NCBI RefSeq assembly: GCF_000723405.1
Contig: NZ_CCAE010000038.1
Coordinates: 1 to 42,586, forward strand
Length of the DNA stretch: 42,586 nucleotides
Reading direction: 5' to 3'
From: Hydrogenophaga intermedia
Lineage (GTDB): Bacteria; Pseudomonadota; Gammaproteobacteria; Burkholderiales; Burkholderiaceae_C
Each line of letters begins with the position of its first letter. The stretch's first letter is position 1. The notes under the pieces are model-generated. The model was not told the origin of the DNA. It saw nothing but the letters and a program-made list of their open reading frames with translations, and made no database searches. A program made the translations under genes and the position numbers. This document shows positions 29,187 through 39,369 of this stretch, piece by piece.

Positions 29187-31574
29187 TCAGCGCCGCCATC
29201 CGCGCAGCAGCAGGGCGTTGCTCACCACGCTCACGCTGCTCAGCGCCATGGCCGCGCCCGCCACCATCGGGTTGAGCAGGCCCGCCGCCGCCAGCGGTAT
29301 GCCGATCACGTTGTAGGCGAAGGCCCAGAACAGGTTCTGGCGGATCTTGCTGTACGTGCGGCGCGAGATATCGATCGCGTCGGCCACCAGGGCCGGGTCG
29401 CCACGCATCAGCGTGATGCCGGCCGCGTGCATGGCCACGTCGGTGCCGGTGGACATGGCGATGCCCACGTCGGCCGAGGCGAGGGCAGGGGCGTCGTTGA
29501 TGCCGTCGCCCACCATGGCCACCGTGTGGCCACCCTGTTTCAGCTCGCCCACGATGCTGGCCTTGTCGGCCGGCAGCACCTCGGCCTCGATCCGGGCGAT
29601 GCCCAGCCGCTGGCCCATGGCCGTGGCGGCGCCCCGGTTGTCACCGCTCAGCATCACCGTGCGCACGCCCATGCCGTGCAGGCGCTCCACCGCGCGCGCC
29701 GCGCTGGCCTTGGGCGCGTCGCCGAAGGCCAGCAAGCCCACCAGTTGCGGCGCCTGCGTCACGTCGGCCAGCCAGGACACGGTGCGGCCTTCGTTTTGCA
29801 GTTGCTGCGCCTGCGCGGCCAGGGCCGAGGTGTCCACACCCAGCTCTTGCATGAAGCGCGGGCTGCCCAGGCGCAGTGCATGGCCGTCGACCTCGGCTGA
29901 CATGCCGCGCCCCGGCACCGCGTGCACCTGGCGGGCGGGCAGGGGCGTCAGGCCCGCGGCCTGAGGCGACTCGAGCACAGCGCGCGCCAGCGGGTGTTCG
30001 CTGCCGGCCTGCAGCGCCAAGCTCCAGGGAATCAGATCTGCCTCGTGCCCCGCCGCGGCCAGACTGGCCACGAGTTGTGGCCGGCCCTCGGTCAGCGTAC
30101 CGGTCTTGTCGAACGCCACGGTGTCCACGCGGTGCGCCACCTCCAGTGCCTCGGCGTCCTTGATCAGGATGCCGTGACGTGCGGCCACGCCGGTGCCGGC
30201 CATGATGGCCGTGGGCGTGGCCAGGCCCAGCGCGCAGGGGCAGGCGATCACCAGCACCGCCACGGCGTTGAGGATGGCCCGTTCCCAGTCGCCCGCGAAC
30301 AAGCCCCAGCCGAGCAGTGTGAGCAACGCCAGCCCCAGCACCACCGGCACGAACACCGCGCTCACGCGGTCCACGATGCGCTGGATGGGTGCCTTCTTCG
30401 CCTGGGCCGACTCCACCAACCGCACGATGCGCGACAGCGTGGACTCGGCGCCGACCGCGGTGGTTTCCACCTCCAGCAGGCCCTCGGCGTTGACGGATCC
30501 GCCCGTCACCTTGTCGCCCGTGTGCTTTGCTATCGGCAGACCTTCACCCGTGATGAGGGACTCGTCCACCTGGCTCGCACCGCTGAGCACCTTGCCGTCC
30601 ACCGGCACACGCTCGCCGGGGCGAACGATCACCACGTCACCCAACTTCACCCGCGCCAGCGGCAGGTCCACATCGCCATTGGGCGTGCGCACGCGCGCGA
30701 TCTCCGGCTTGAGCGCGTTGAGCGCGGCGATGGCGGCCGTGGTCTGGCGCTTGGCGCGCGCCTCAAGCCATTTGCCCAGCAACACCAGCGTGATGACCAC
30801 CGCCGAGGCCTCGAAGTACAGGTGCGGCGTGCCATGGTCCGCATGCTTGAACAGCAGATACAGGCTCAGACCGTAGCCCGCGCTGGTGCCCAGGGCCACC
30901 AACAGGTCCATGTTGCCGGTGCCCGCGCGCAGCGCCTTCCAGCCCGCGCGGTAGAAGCGCGCGCCCAGCCCGAACTGCACCGGCGTGGCCAGGGCCAGTT
31001 GCAGCCAACCGTTCAAAGCCCAGTCGGCGCCGAGCGGCATGCCCACCATGGGCAGCACCAGCGGCAGCGACAGCAGGGCCGCCAGTGCCACGGGCCACCA
31101 CGGGTCGCTGGACCTATGGGCGCCGTGCGCGGCCGTGTTCTGCTCCTCATGGGGCAGGGCCGAATAGCCCGCCTTTTCCACGGCCGCCACCAGCACGGGC
31201 GCGGTGACGCCGATGGCGCGGACCGTTGCTCGTTCGGTTGCCAGATTGACCTCGGCCTCGCTCACGCCGGGCACGGCTTGCAAGGCCTTCTCGACACGGC
31301 CCACGCAGGAGGCGCAGGTCATGCCCTCGATGGCGAACTCGAAGCTCTGTGCGGCGACCTGGTAGCCGGCCTTCTCGACAGCCGCCACCAGCTGGGCACC
31401 GGCAGCCGGGCCGCTGGCGTTGACCGAGGCGGTCTCGGTGGCTAGGTTGACGCTGACCTCGCTCACCCCGGGCACGGCTTTCAGCGCCTTTTCCACTCGG
31501 GTCACGCAGGACGCACAGGTCATGCCTCCTATGGGCAAGCGGTATTCGGAAAGAGACGTAACAAGTGAGTTCAT
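29187..31574 (-). CDS. copA: Cu+-exporting P-type ATPase with two N-terminal metal-binding domains
   Basis: A 795-residue P1B-1 ATPase in the inner membrane. Two heavy-metal-associated domains carry G-M-T-C-A-S-C (Cys20/Cys23 and again near residues 89-92). The transport motif is I-A-C-P-C-A-L-G-L, phosphorylation motif [10 protein letters not shown] and hinge [12 protein letters not shown]7 Y-N and TM8 M-A-L-S-S are the Cu+/Ag+ selectivity residues. It pumps cytoplasmic Cu+ to the periplasm. It diverges from the copZ-like gene across a 153-bp gap with two CueR-type operators. Confidence 0.93.
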   Translation of the reverse strand: MNSLVTSLSEYRLPIGGMTCASCVTRVEKALKAVPGVSEVSVNLATETASVNASGPAAGAQLVAAVEKAGYQVAAQSFEFAIEGMTCASCVGRVEKALQAVPGVSEAEVNLATERATVRAIGVTAPVLVAAVEKAGYSALPHEEQNTAAHGAHRSSDPWWPVALAALLSLPLVLPMVGMPLGADWALNGWLQLALATPVQFGLGARFYRAGWKALRAGTGNMDLLVALGTSAGYGLSLYLLFKHADHGTPHLYFEASAVVITLVLLGKWLEARAKRQTTAAIAALNALKPEIARVRTPNGDVDLPLARVKLGDVVIVRPGERVPVDGKVLSGASQVDESLITGEGLPIAKHTGDKVTGGSVNAEGLLEVETTAVGAESTLSRIVRLVESAQAKKAPIQRIVDRVSAVFVPVVLGLALLTLLGWGLFAGDWERAILNAVAVLVIACPCALGLATPTAIMAGTGVAARHGILIKDAEALEVAHRVDTVAFDKTGTLTEGRPQLVASLAAAGHEADLIPWSLALQAGSEHPLARAVLESPQAAGLTPLPARQVHAVPGRGMSAEVDGHALRLGSPRFMQELGVDTSALAAQAQQLQNEGRTVSWLADVTQAPQLVGLLAFGDAPKASAARAVERLHGMGVRTVMLSGDNRGAATAMGQRLGIARIEAEVLPADKASIVGELKQGGHTVAMVGDGINDAPALASADVGIAMSTGTDVAMHAAGITLMRGDPALVADAIDISRRTYSKIRQNLFWAFAYNVIGIPLAAAGLLNPMVAGAAMALSSVSVVSNALLLRGWRR

Positions 31575-31618
31575 GGTGGCTTTCGAAGTGATTTTCAGCG
31601 TGGAAGCTGATGCTCAGG

Positions 31619-31640
31619 CTTGACATGGTGTCAAGGTCAA
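31619..31640 (-). promoter_or_regulatory. CueR-type operator/promoter for copA
   Basis: CTTGACA-TGG-TGTCAAG (31619-31635) is a perfect 7-bp dyad with a 3-bp centre. On the minus strand it is preceded by a TTGACC -35 box (31635-31640), the arrangement of MerR-family promoters with an over-long 19-bp spacer. It lies 45 bp upstream of the copA ATG. No cueR gene lies in the window. Confidence 0.7.
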
Positions 31641-31665
31641 GCATGTCCACGATATGCCTTGCCGC

Positions 31666-31696
31666 TTGACCTTGCCATGATGTCAAGGCCTACCGT
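31666..31696 (+). promoter_or_regulatory. CueR-type operator/promoter for the copZ-like gene
   Basis: TTGACC (-35, 31666-31671) and TACCGT (-10, 31691-31696) are separated by 19 bp, and the spacer carries the dyad CCTTG...CAAGG (31670-31688). The long spacer and dyad are the hallmark of CueR/MerR activation. It lies 31 bp upstream of the copZ-like ATG and mirrors the copA operator. Confidence 0.72.
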
Positions 31697-31727
31697 GAAG
31701 CCTCCTTTCACCTTCACGGAGCCTCTC

Positions 31728-31919
31728 ATGCATGAATTTCAGTTGCCTTCCATGACCTGTGGCCACTGCGCGGCAAAGGTCAATCGCGCGCTCAAGCAGG
31801 TCGATCCGGCTTGCGCGGTCGAGGTCGACATGGCGCTTCGCAAGGTCGCCGTCCGCAGCGACGAGGGCCGAGCAACCTTGGCCGAGGCCTTGAGCGAAGC
31901 CGGCTACCGCCCGGCCTGA
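31728..31919 (+). CDS. copZ: CopZ-like cytoplasmic copper chaperone
   Basis: A 63-residue single heavy-metal-associated domain. The copper site is M-T-C-G-H-C (Cys11, Cys14), and the C-terminal half ends in the fold-typical A-L-S-E-A-G-Y. The start has a GGAG about 6 bases upstream; the frame is open further but would cross the promoter. It would bind Cu+ and hand it to CopA. Its last 16 bases overlap the convergent cusA end. Confidence 0.9.
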   Translation: MHEFQLPSMTCGHCAAKVNRALKQVDPACAVEVDMALRKVAVRSDEGRATLAEALSEAGYRPA

Positions 31920-34900
31920 TCTCCTTCGCCGCGGCGCATCAGCCGGTAGATCACAGGCACCACGAACAGCGAGAGCAGCGGCGCACTCAGCATGCCGCCC
32001 ACCATGGGCGCGGCGATGCGCTGCATCACCTCGCTGCCGGTGCCCTCACTCCACAGGATGGGCAGCAGGCCCGCCACGATGGTGGCCACCGTCATGGCCT
32101 TGGGCCGCACGCGCAGCACCGCGCCTTCGCGGATCGCATCGAGCAGCGCGTGCTGGCCCACCTGACCCATCGCCAGGCGCGCCTGCCACGCCTGCTTGAG
32201 GTAGACCAGCATGATCACGCCGAACTCGGCGGCCACGCCCGCCAGCGCGATGAAGCCCACCGCACTGGCCACCGAGAGCTGGTGTCCCAGCGCCCACAGC
32301 AGCCACACGCCACCCACCAGCGCGAAGGGCAGCGTGGCCATGATGAGCAGGGCCTCGTCCATCCGTTGGAAGGTGATGTAGAGCAGCACAAAGATGATCA
32401 GCAGCGTGAAGGGCACCACCAGCCGCAACTGGGCGGCGGCGCGCTCCAGATACTCGAACTGGCCCGACCACGACACCGAATACCCCGGCGGCAGCGCCAC
32501 GGCCTGCGCCACCGCGCGCTGCATGTCCAGCACGGTGCCGCGCAGGTCGCGCCCGCGCACGTCCACATAGACGAAGCCGGCCAGGCGACCGTTCTCGCTG
32601 CGCAGCATGGGCGGGCCATCGGCGATGCGCAGATTGGCCACGTCGCTCAGCACCAGGCGCTGGCCGTTGGGCGCCACGATGGGCAGGGTGCCCAGCGCGG
32701 GCAGGGAGTCGCGCAGTTCGCGCGGATAGCGCAGGTTGATGCTGAAGCGTTGCAGTCCCTCCACCGTCTCGCCGATGACCTGTCCCCCAATGGCACCTTC
32801 CACCACGGCCTGCACGTCGGCGATGTTCAGCCCAAAGCGGGCGGCACGTGCGCGGTCGATGTCCACGTCGATGGTGCGCCCGCCGGCTACACGCTCGGCC
32901 AGTGCACTGCTCACGCCTGGCACGGCCTTCACGGCCTGCTCCACTTCGCTTGCAAGCTGCTCGATCGTGGCCAGGTCGGGGCCGGCCAGCTTCACGCCCA
33001 CGGGGCTCTTGATGCCGGTGGCCAGCATGTCGATGCGGTTGCGGATCGGCGGCACCCAGATGTTGGATAGGCCGGGCACTCGCACCGTGCGATCAAGCTC
33101 TTCGACCAGCCGGTCCATGGTCATGCCGGGCCGCCACTGCTCACGCGGCTTGAAGCGGATCGTGGTCTCGAACATCTCCAACGGCGCCGGGTCGGTGGCG
33201 GTTTCCGCGCGGCCTGCCTTGCCGTAGACGCTCTGCACCTCGGGCACGGTCTTGATGAGCCGGTCGGTCTGCTGCAGCAGCTCCGCCGCCTTGCCAATGG
33301 ACAGGCCGGGCAAAGCGGTGGGCATATAGAGCAGGTCGCCCTCATCCAGCGGTGGCATGAATTCGGAGCCCAGCTTGTGCAAAGGCCAGGCGGTGGCCAG
33401 CAGCAGCATGGCGGTGACCGCCAGCGTGAGCTTTGGCCAGGCCAGCACCGCGTCCAGGGCCGGGCGGTACAGCGCCATCAGAGCGCGGTTGATCGGGTTG
33501 CGGTCTTCCGCCGGGATAGGGCCGCGGATGAGGTAACCCATGAGCACCGGTATGAGCGTCACGGCCAGGCCCGCCGAAGCCGCCATGGCGTAGGTCTTGG
33601 TGAAGGCCAAGGGGGAGAACAGCCGGCCCTCCTGGGCCTGCAGCGTGAACACGGGAACGAAGCTCAGCGTGATCACCAGCAGCGAGAAGAACAGCGCCGG
33701 TCCCACCTCGACCGCGGCATCGCCCACCAGTCGCCAGCGAGCCTCACCGCGCAGCGTCTCGCCGGGGTGTTCGTGCTGCCAGCGCTCCAGCCACTTGTGC
33801 GCGTTTTCGATCATCACGATGGCCGCGTCCACCATAGCCCCAATGGCGATGGCGATGCCTCCGAGCGACATGACGTTTGCGTTGATGCCCTGCTGGTGCA
33901 TGACGATGAAGGCCATCAACACCCCCAGTGGCAGCGTGATGATGGCGACAAAGGCGCTGCGCAGGTGGAACAGGAAGGCCAGGCAGACCAAGCCCACCAC
34001 AATGAACTCCTCGATGAGCTTGGTACGCAGGTTGTCCACTGCGCGCTCGATCAGGCCGGAGCGGTCGTACACCGGAACGACCTCCACGCCGGGGGGCAGG
34101 CTGCGCTGGAGTTCGGCCAGCCGCGCTTTCACGCCCGCGATGGTGGCCAGCGCGTTTTCGCCGCTGCGCATGACGACGATGCCTCCCGCGGCCTCGCCCT
34201 CGCCATTGAATTCACCAATGCCGCGCCGCGCTTCGGGGCCGATCTGCACCCGCGCCACGTCGCCCAGCGTGACCGCTGCGCCCGTGGCCGCAGCACGCAG
34301 GGGAATGGCGCGGAAGTCGTCCAGCGTGCGCAGATAGCCGCTCGCGCGCACCGCGTACTCGGCCTCCCCGAGTTCGAGCACCGAGCCGCCGGCCTCCTGA
34401 TTGGCGCGCGCGACCGCCTCGCTCACATCCTGCTGCGTGAGGCGGTACGCGGCCAGGCGATTGGGATCGAGCACGATCTGGTACTGCCGCACCATGCCCC
34501 CCACGCTGGCCACCTCGGCCACGCCCGGCACGGTTTTGAGCTCAAAACGCAGGAACCAGTCCTGCAGGGCGCGCAGTCGGGCGAGATCCTGCGCGCCGCT
34601 GCGATCGACCAGGGCGTACTGGTAGACCCAGCCCACCCCAGTGGCGTCGGGGCCGATGGCCGAGCGCGCCGCCGCCGGCAAGCGCGACTGCACTTGGTTG
34701 AGGTACTCCAGCACGCGCGAGCGCGCCCAGTACAGGTCCACGCCGTCCTCGAACAGGATGTAGACGAAGCTGTCGCCATACATGGAGAAGCCGCGCACCG
34801 CGCGCGCCCCCGGCACCGACAGCATGGTGGTGGTCAGCGGATAGGTGACCTGGTTCTCCACGATCTGCGGAGCCTGCCCGGGCCAGCTCGTGCGCACCAC

Positions 34901-35041
34901 GACCTGCGTGTCCGACAGGTCGGGCAAGGCATCCAGTGGCGTGCGCAGCAGCGAGACCACACCCCAGGCACTGACCAGCAGCGTGCCGATGAGCACGAGC
35001 AGCCGGTTGGCGATGCTCCAGCGGATGAGGCGGGCGATCAT
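31904..35041 (-). CDS. cusA: Heavy-metal RND efflux pump CusA (Cu+/Ag+)
   Basis: A 1045-residue inner-membrane RND transporter with twelve helices and two large periplasmic loops. It follows E. coli CusA closely in its second half, and the three copper-binding methionines are all recognisable: L-L-Y-M-P, P-L-E-M-F-E and N-R-I-D-M-L. The proton relay region is intact ([10 protein letters not shown] in TM4). It exports Cu+/Ag+ from the periplasm or cytoplasm through CusC. The start overlaps the cusB stop (ATGA). The 3' end overlaps convergent copZ by 16 bp. Confidence 0.93.
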   Translation of the reverse strand: MIARLIRWSIANRLLVLIGTLLVSAWGVVSLLRTPLDALPDLSDTQVVVRTSWPGQAPQIVENQVTYPLTTTMLSVPGARAVRGFSMYGDSFVYILFEDGVDLYWARSRVLEYLNQVQSRLPAAARSAIGPDATGVGWVYQYALVDRSGAQDLARLRALQDWFLRFELKTVPGVAEVASVGGMVRQYQIVLDPNRLAAYRLTQQDVSEAVARANQEAGGSVLELGEAEYAVRASGYLRTLDDFRAIPLRAAATGAAVTLGDVARVQIGPEARRGIGEFNGEGEAAGGIVVMRSGENALATIAGVKARLAELQRSLPPGVEVVPVYDRSGLIERAVDNLRTKLIEEFIVVGLVCLAFLFHLRSAFVAIITLPLGVLMAFIVMHQQGINANVMSLGGIAIAIGAMVDAAIVMIENAHKWLERWQHEHPGETLRGEARWRLVGDAAVEVGPALFFSLLVITLSFVPVFTLQAQEGRLFSPLAFTKTYAMAASAGLAVTLIPVLMGYLIRGPIPAEDRNPINRALMALYRPALDAVLAWPKLTLAVTAMLLLATAWPLHKLGSEFMPPLDEGDLLYMPTALPGLSIGKAAELLQQTDRLIKTVPEVQSVYGKAGRAETATDPAPLEMFETTIRFKPREQWRPGMTMDRLVEELDRTVRVPGLSNIWVPPIRNRIDMLATGIKSPVGVKLAGPDLATIEQLASEVEQAVKAVPGVSSALAERVAGGRTIDVDIDRARAARFGLNIADVQAVVEGAIGGQVIGETVEGLQRFSINLRYPRELRDSLPALGTLPIVAPNGQRLVLSDVANLRIADGPPMLRSENGRLAGFVYVDVRGRDLRGTVLDMQRAVAQAVALPPGYSVSWSGQFEYLERAAAQLRLVVPFTLLIIFVLLYITFQRMDEALLIMATLPFALVGGVWLLWALGHQLSVASAVGFIALAGVAAEFGVIMLVYLKQAWQARLAMGQVGQHALLDAIREGAVLRVRPKAMTVATIVAGLLPILWSEGTGSEVMQRIAAPMVGGMLSAPLLSLFVVPVIYRLMRRGEGDQAGR

Positions 35042-36669
35042 CGCGGCGCTCCCGGTGCCAGGCGCTGCAGTTCGACGATGCGCGGCAGCTCGCCTTCCTG
35101 TTCGCGGAACTCGACCTGCACGCGCTCACCGACCGCCAGATCGCGCGGCAAGCGCTGGGGCGGCGGCAGCTGGAAGTCCATCACCATCGCCGGCCATTTC
35201 AAGGACGCGATGGGCGGGTGGTCCAGCGTGACCAGCCCGGGCTTGAGCGCGGTGACGCGCGCCTCGGTGCGGTGGGTGAGGGCGGCGGCTGCGGTGGGTG
35301 TGGTCGGTCCCGGGGGTGGGGCCTCCTGATTCAGGCGTGCTTGCAGCCCGCGCAGGCTGGCTTCGGAATCGATGAGAAACTGCCCCGATCGCACCACCCG
35401 CTGGTTGGCCTGCAGTCCCGACAGGATCTCCACCTGGCCATCGGCCTCGCGGCCCACCTCAACCTCTGCGGGACGAAAACGTCCGCCGTCCTCCGCCAGC
35501 ATCACCACGTTGCGCCGCCCGGTGCGGATGAGCGCGTCACTTGGCAGCAGCAGGCGCGCTTCGCCCTCGTCGGGCTGCAGGCGCATCTGCACGAGCTGCC
35601 CGGCCACCAGGCGGCCCTGTGGGTTGTCGAGCACGAGCCGCGCTCGCTGAGTGCGCGTGGTCGGGTCCAGCGCGGGCAGCAGGGCTTGCAACTCGCCCTT
35701 CAGTGTCTCGCCAGGCAGGGCCGGCGTGGTCGCGCTCACGGCCATACCGACACGCAGGCCGGCGGCCTGGCTTTCGGGCACCTCGGCCTCGGCCCAGACC
35801 TGGCGCGTGCCCTGCAGGCGCAGCAGCGGCAGACCGGGCGTCGCCGTGGCGCCCTCGCGCACCATCAACTCGCTCACGAAGCCGGCGTGCGGCGCGCGCA
35901 GCGTCACGCGAGCCTGCACCCTTCCGGCGCGCACCACGGCGTCGATCTGCTCGGCCGACAGCCCGGCCTGGCGCATGCGCGCCAGCGCGCCCTCGCGCAG
36001 CACGTCCGCCCCCGGGCCCTGCATGCGCGTGGTGGCCAGGTAGTCCTCCTGCACGGCCACCCACTCGGGCACGTACAAGTCCAACAGAGGCGCGCCGCGG
36101 CTGACCCGCTCCAACTCCGCGCGCACATGCAGTCGCTCGACGAAGCCCAGCGCACGTGCGCTCATCAGGGTCTGTTCGCGCTGGTTCCAGGCGATGTTGC
36201 CCACGGCCAGCACCTGCGACCGCAGCCGGCCTTCGGTGACGGCCACGGTGCGCAGCCCCAGGTTCTGCTGGATGCGCGGGCTCACGCTGACGCTGCCGCT
36301 GTCGCTGCCCTCGGCACCGGCGTAGCGGGGCACCAGCATCATGTCCATGAAGGGTGACTTGCCCGGCGCCTCGAAGTTTCTGCCCGGCACCATGGGGTCG
36401 TGGTAGTTCAGAATCCGCCGACCCGTCACCGGGTCCTGGTCGCCGGCCTTCAGGCCTTCGCTCAGGTGGCGCCGGGTGGCTTCCTCGCCTTGCGCGATGG
36501 TCCACTGGCTGGGATCCTGCAAGGTGGCGGGCGCATCGGCCCGTGTCTGTACGGCGGGCGCCGGCACGGCACCCTGGCGGCCGACCCACCAGCCCGCCAA
36601 GGCGACCACGACCAGGATCAGCGCGCCGCTCAGCCACCGCCCGAGGCCTCGAATGGAAGATGTCTTCAT
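35038..36669 (-). CDS. cusB: Periplasmic adaptor CusB with fused N-terminal metal-binding and C-terminal CusF-like domains
   Basis: A 543-residue membrane-fusion protein. After one anchor helix (about 14-31) comes a heavy-metal-binding domain with Y-H-D-P-M and M-D-M-M-L-V-P, then the CusB barrel and hairpin core (L-G-L-R-T-V through [13 protein letters not shown]). The last ~80 residues are a CusF domain: copper ligands His484, Trp492, Met495 and Met497 fit the H-x7-W-x2-M-x-M pattern. So capture, transfer and adaptor functions are joined in one chain. The start overlaps the cusC stop (ATGA) and its own stop overlaps cusA. Confidence 0.92.
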   Translation of the reverse strand: MKTSSIRGLGRWLSGALILVVVALAGWWVGRQGAVPAPAVQTRADAPATLQDPSQWTIAQGEEATRRHLSEGLKAGDQDPVTGRRILNYHDPMVPGRNFEAPGKSPFMDMMLVPRYAGAEGSDSGSVSVSPRIQQNLGLRTVAVTEGRLRSQVLAVGNIAWNQREQTLMSARALGFVERLHVRAELERVSRGAPLLDLYVPEWVAVQEDYLATTRMQGPGADVLREGALARMRQAGLSAEQIDAVVRAGRVQARVTLRAPHAGFVSELMVREGATATPGLPLLRLQGTRQVWAEAEVPESQAAGLRVGMAVSATTPALPGETLKGELQALLPALDPTTRTQRARLVLDNPQGRLVAGQLVQMRLQPDEGEARLLLPSDALIRTGRRNVVMLAEDGGRFRPAEVEVGREADGQVEILSGLQANQRVVRSGQFLIDSEASLRGLQARLNQEAPPPGPTTPTAAAALTHRTEARVTALKPGLVTLDHPPIASLKWPAMVMDFQLPPPQRLPRDLAVGERVQVEFREQEGELPRIVELQRLAPGAPR

Positions 36670-37964
36670 GGGCGTTCTCCTTGGGCCACGGCCTTCTGGT
36701 CCCGGGGCAGGGCATAGGTGAGTGCCGACCAGGCGCGCGCGCCCGACAGTTCCACGTCGATACGCTCGAGCGCCAGTGACAGCTCGGCCTGCCGGGCCTC
36801 GATCACCGTCGCGAGAGTTTCCTGCCCCGCCCGGTAGGCGGCCAACGCCGCCTGCACGCGCTCACGCGCCAGCGGCGCACGTTGCCGATCGATGAGCTCA
36901 CGCTGGGCAAGCGCCGCCTGCCATTGCAGCCGCCAGGTTTGCAGTTGCTGCTCGAGCTCGCGCTGCACGTCCTCGGCCTCGGCCTCGCGTGCGCTGGCCT
37001 CGGCCAGGCGCGCGGCCAGTTCGCGATCCTGCCGCAGCCCTCGCTGGAGAGTGAGCGGAATCGATACGCCCAGTGAGACCATGTCGGTGTAACGCGATCC
37101 CCGCTGGCTGAGCATCAACTCCACACTCCAGTCGGGCGAGCGCTCGGCATCGGCCAGGCCGGCCGAGGCGTGCGTGGCCGCGACGCGGGCCTGTGCCGCT
37201 TGCGTCTCGGGGTGTTGAGCCAAGAGTGCGGCGGTATCCGGCAAGCCGCCGTCAATGGCTGGGGCCTCGGCCAGCCACTCGGGCGCGGTCTCGCGGGTCC
37301 AGCGCTGCAGTGACGTGCGCGCGGCCTCGTGCTCGGCGGTGGCGGCAAGCAAAGCCTGTTGCAGGCGCTGCCCCTGCTCGCGCGCGGCGATCGCCGCGCT
37401 GGCGCTGCCTCGCCCGCTGCGCCACGCCGCCTCGGCCGCCAGCAGCAGATCCGCGGTCTGTGCGACCTGTGCCTGCAGCACCTCGCGGCGCTGCGCCGCA
37501 GCCCGCAGGCCCCACCAGGCCCAGGCCGCCTCCCGGCGCACCGCCGCGGCCTGGGCCACGGCCTGTGCGGCCAGGGCTTCGGCCTGGCGTTCACGCTCCA
37601 GTCGGCGTGCTTCTCGTTTGTCGCTCGAAGGCAGCGTTTGCATGACACCAACCGAGCGCATCGTCATGAAGTCGCGTGTGGTGCTCCAGCGCTCGGCGCC
37701 GTTGATGGGCAGGTTGTCCAGGGACAAGCGCAGGACCGGATCTGGCCGGGTGCCGGCTTGGGCGGCTTGCTCGCCCATTGCACGCGCCTCGCTGTTGCGG
37801 GCCGATACCGCGGACGAGCGCGACTGCGCGAGGGCAACGGCCTCGTCCAGGGTCAGGGCATGGAGGGTGGGCGAGCCGAGCAGGGCCGCCAACCCTGCCA
37901 CAGGCAGCAGGGCGGCACCCAGCGCCCTGCGCAGCCGCCAGCGGCTGCAAGGCAAGGAAACCAT
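36666..37964 (-). CDS. cusC: Outer-membrane efflux protein CusC (TolC family)
   Basis: A 432-residue TolC-family protein. A long signal segment (R-R-A-L-G then a hydrophobic core, with cleavage near L-H-A) is followed by T-L-D-E-A-V-A-L-A-Q-S-R-S and long Ala/Glu/Arg-rich coiled-coil helices typical of the efflux barrel. The start at 37964 has a GGAG about 9 bases upstream; the frame opens 13 codons earlier without such a site. It provides the outer-membrane channel for CusBA. It lacks an obvious lipobox Cys, unlike E. coli CusC. Confidence 0.88.
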   Translation of the reverse strand: MVSLPCSRWRLRRALGAALLPVAGLAALLGSPTLHALTLDEAVALAQSRSSAVSARNSEARAMGEQAAQAGTRPDPVLRLSLDNLPINGAERWSTTRDFMTMRSVGVMQTLPSSDKREARRLERERQAEALAAQAVAQAAAVRREAAWAWWGLRAAAQRREVLQAQVAQTADLLLAAEAAWRSGRGSASAAIAAREQGQRLQQALLAATAEHEAARTSLQRWTRETAPEWLAEAPAIDGGLPDTAALLAQHPETQAAQARVAATHASAGLADAERSPDWSVELMLSQRGSRYTDMVSLGVSIPLTLQRGLRQDRELAARLAEASAREAEAEDVQRELEQQLQTWRLQWQAALAQRELIDRQRAPLARERVQAALAAYRAGQETLATVIEARQAELSLALERIDVELSGARAWSALTYALPRDQKAVAQGERP

Positions 37965-38033
37965 GGGGGTATCTCCGGAAAATGACGAAACTGGCGGCGC
38001 CAAGAGACGCGCCGCCGCTGAGGACGAAAAACC

Positions 38034-38393
38034 TCAGCCCACCGAAGGCGGTCGCCAGATACCGGAAGGGGAGAACAGGGGCCCGTGTCGTCCCAGCCAC
38101 ATGGGTGGAGACGCGGGCGGCGGCGGAGACAGTGCCAGAGCGAGGGGGGCCAGCGCGGGCCAGACACTGGCTGGCATGCAGACAGTCCCCGCTTGGCAGA
38201 CCTGGCCAGTGCGCGCCCAGGCGGCAAAGTCGTTGCAACAATCGCTGCCGGCGTCGGCCGTGTCGCCATCGGCGAACGCATCGGCCACCATGGCTTCACC
38301 CGCCATGGCGCAGGGCATCGTCCAAGAGCCCGTGCTGGCCATGGCCTGCCACGGCAGGGTCAGCAAGAGCAAGATGGCGATCCAGTGGCGCAT
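38034..38393 (-). CDS. Small exported Cys/Met-containing protein of the cus operon
   Basis: A 119-residue protein with a signal peptide (hydrophobic core 4-14, cleavage after A-M-A-S). The mature part has D-C-C-N-D and V-C-Q-A-G-T-V-C-M, four Cys, several Met and a Pro-rich end (P-P-P-P-A-S-P-P, then W-R-P-P). I do not recognise a named family with certainty; it resembles small CopL/DUF2946-like proteins in copper loci. It sits between cusF and cusC with ~70-bp gaps. A periplasmic copper-binding role is plausible. Confidence 0.65.
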   Translation of the reverse strand: MRHWIAILLLLTLPWQAMASTGSWTMPCAMAGEAMVADAFADGDTADAGSDCCNDFAAWARTGQVCQAGTVCMPASVWPALAPLALALSPPPPASPPMWLGRHGPLFSPSGIWRPPSVG

Positions 38394-38461
38394 GGACGGA
38401 TGCTAAGCCATCGGCCGCGCCGGCGGTGCGAATCTCGGGCCGTGCTGCCTGCTGTCTGGGC

Positions 38462-38797
38462 TCAGGGTTTGATGGGCCTGATCGATTCGACCAGCATCTG
38501 TCCCTTTTCGTTGACGGCGGTGAATTGCACCTTGTCTCCCGCGGCGATGCCCTCGAGCATCGCTTTGTCGCGCACGGTGAACACCATGGTCATGGGCGGC
38601 ATGTCCATGTTCTTGATCTCGCCGTGTTTGAGGGTGATCTTGCCGTTGTCCTTGTCGACTCGGCGCACCTCGGCGTCGACCGGGGGCAGGTTCTGCTGCA
38701 TGCCGGGCTTGCCGTGGTCCATGGCCTGGGCGAAGGCCGGCTGGGCCAGCGCGCCCAAGGCAAGGGCGGCCGCCGCGAGGATAGGGGTGAATTTCAT
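38462..38797 (-). CDS. cusF: CusF-like periplasmic copper-binding protein
   Basis: A 111-residue exported protein (signal peptide ending A-F-A-Q-A). The OB-fold copper site aligns as His58, Met66, Met69 and Met71. In E. coli CusF the residue eight after the His is the Trp that caps copper by a cation-pi contact; here it is Met66, in N-M-D-M-P-P-M-T-M. The adaptor CusB in the same operon carries its own CusF domain with the Trp kept. Ribosome-binding site CAGGAG lies 7 bases upstream. It would deliver Cu+ to CusB. Confidence 0.88.
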   Translation of the reverse strand: MKFTPILAAAALALGALAQPAFAQAMDHGKPGMQQNLPPVDAEVRRVDKDNGKITLKHGEIKNMDMPPMTMVFTVRDKAMLEGIAAGDKVQFTAVNEKGQMLVESIRPIKP

Positions 38798-38835
38798 GGT
38801 GTTTCTCCTGAAAGTGGATACGCAATGGCCCTGGT

Positions 38836-39324
38836 TCACCTGGCCACGACCTTGATCTTGCCGACCATGCCGGCCTCATAGTGGCCGGGCAGCAGGCAGG
38901 CGAAGTCGAACTCGCCGGCGCGGTTGAATTGCCAGACGATCTCGCCACGCTTGCCGGGGGCCACGTGCGACATGTAGGGCTCCTCGTGCTCCATGCCAGG
39001 GAACTTCTTCATCAGCGCCGCGTGTTCATCAAGCTCCTTCTTGGTGCCCAGCACGAACTCGTGCATCACCTTGCCCGAATTGGTGTGCACGAAGCGGATG
39101 GTTTCGCCTTGGCGCACCTCCAGCTTGTCCGGCGTGAAGCGCATGGCGTCGGTCATGCCGATCTCGATAGTTCGGGTCACCGCCTTGGGGTTGCCGGCGA
39201 TGCCCCAATCCTTCTGCTCCATCTTGACCGGCCCGGCTTTCTTGTGCTCCTCATTGCCGTGGGCGACAGCGAGCGAGGTGATCGAGGCCAGCGCGAGCAA
39301 CAAAGCCGTGGTGCGAAGTTTCAT
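38836..39324 (-). CDS. Cupredoxin (plastocyanin/azurin-like) copper protein
   Basis: A 162-residue exported type-1 copper protein. Signal peptide cleaves near A-V-A-H. The copper ligands are His88 (V-M-H-E-F), Cys143, His148 and Met153 (C-x4-H-x4-M), the classical single-copper cupredoxin set. It may accept electrons from or buffer copper for the multicopper oxidase encoded just upstream. The ATG at 39324 is preferred since the signal peptide starts there. Confidence 0.9.
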   Translation of the reverse strand: MKLRTTALLLALASITSLAVAHGNEEHKKAGPVKMEQKDWGIAGNPKAVTRTIEIGMTDAMRFTPDKLEVRQGETIRFVHTNSGKVMHEFVLGTKKELDEHAALMKKFPGMEHEEPYMSHVAPGKRGEIVWQFNRAGEFDFACLLPGHYEAGMVGKIKVVAR

Positions 39325-39369
39325 GAAAGGCTCCAGTGGGTTGTAGTAGACAAGGAATGACACACGCAC

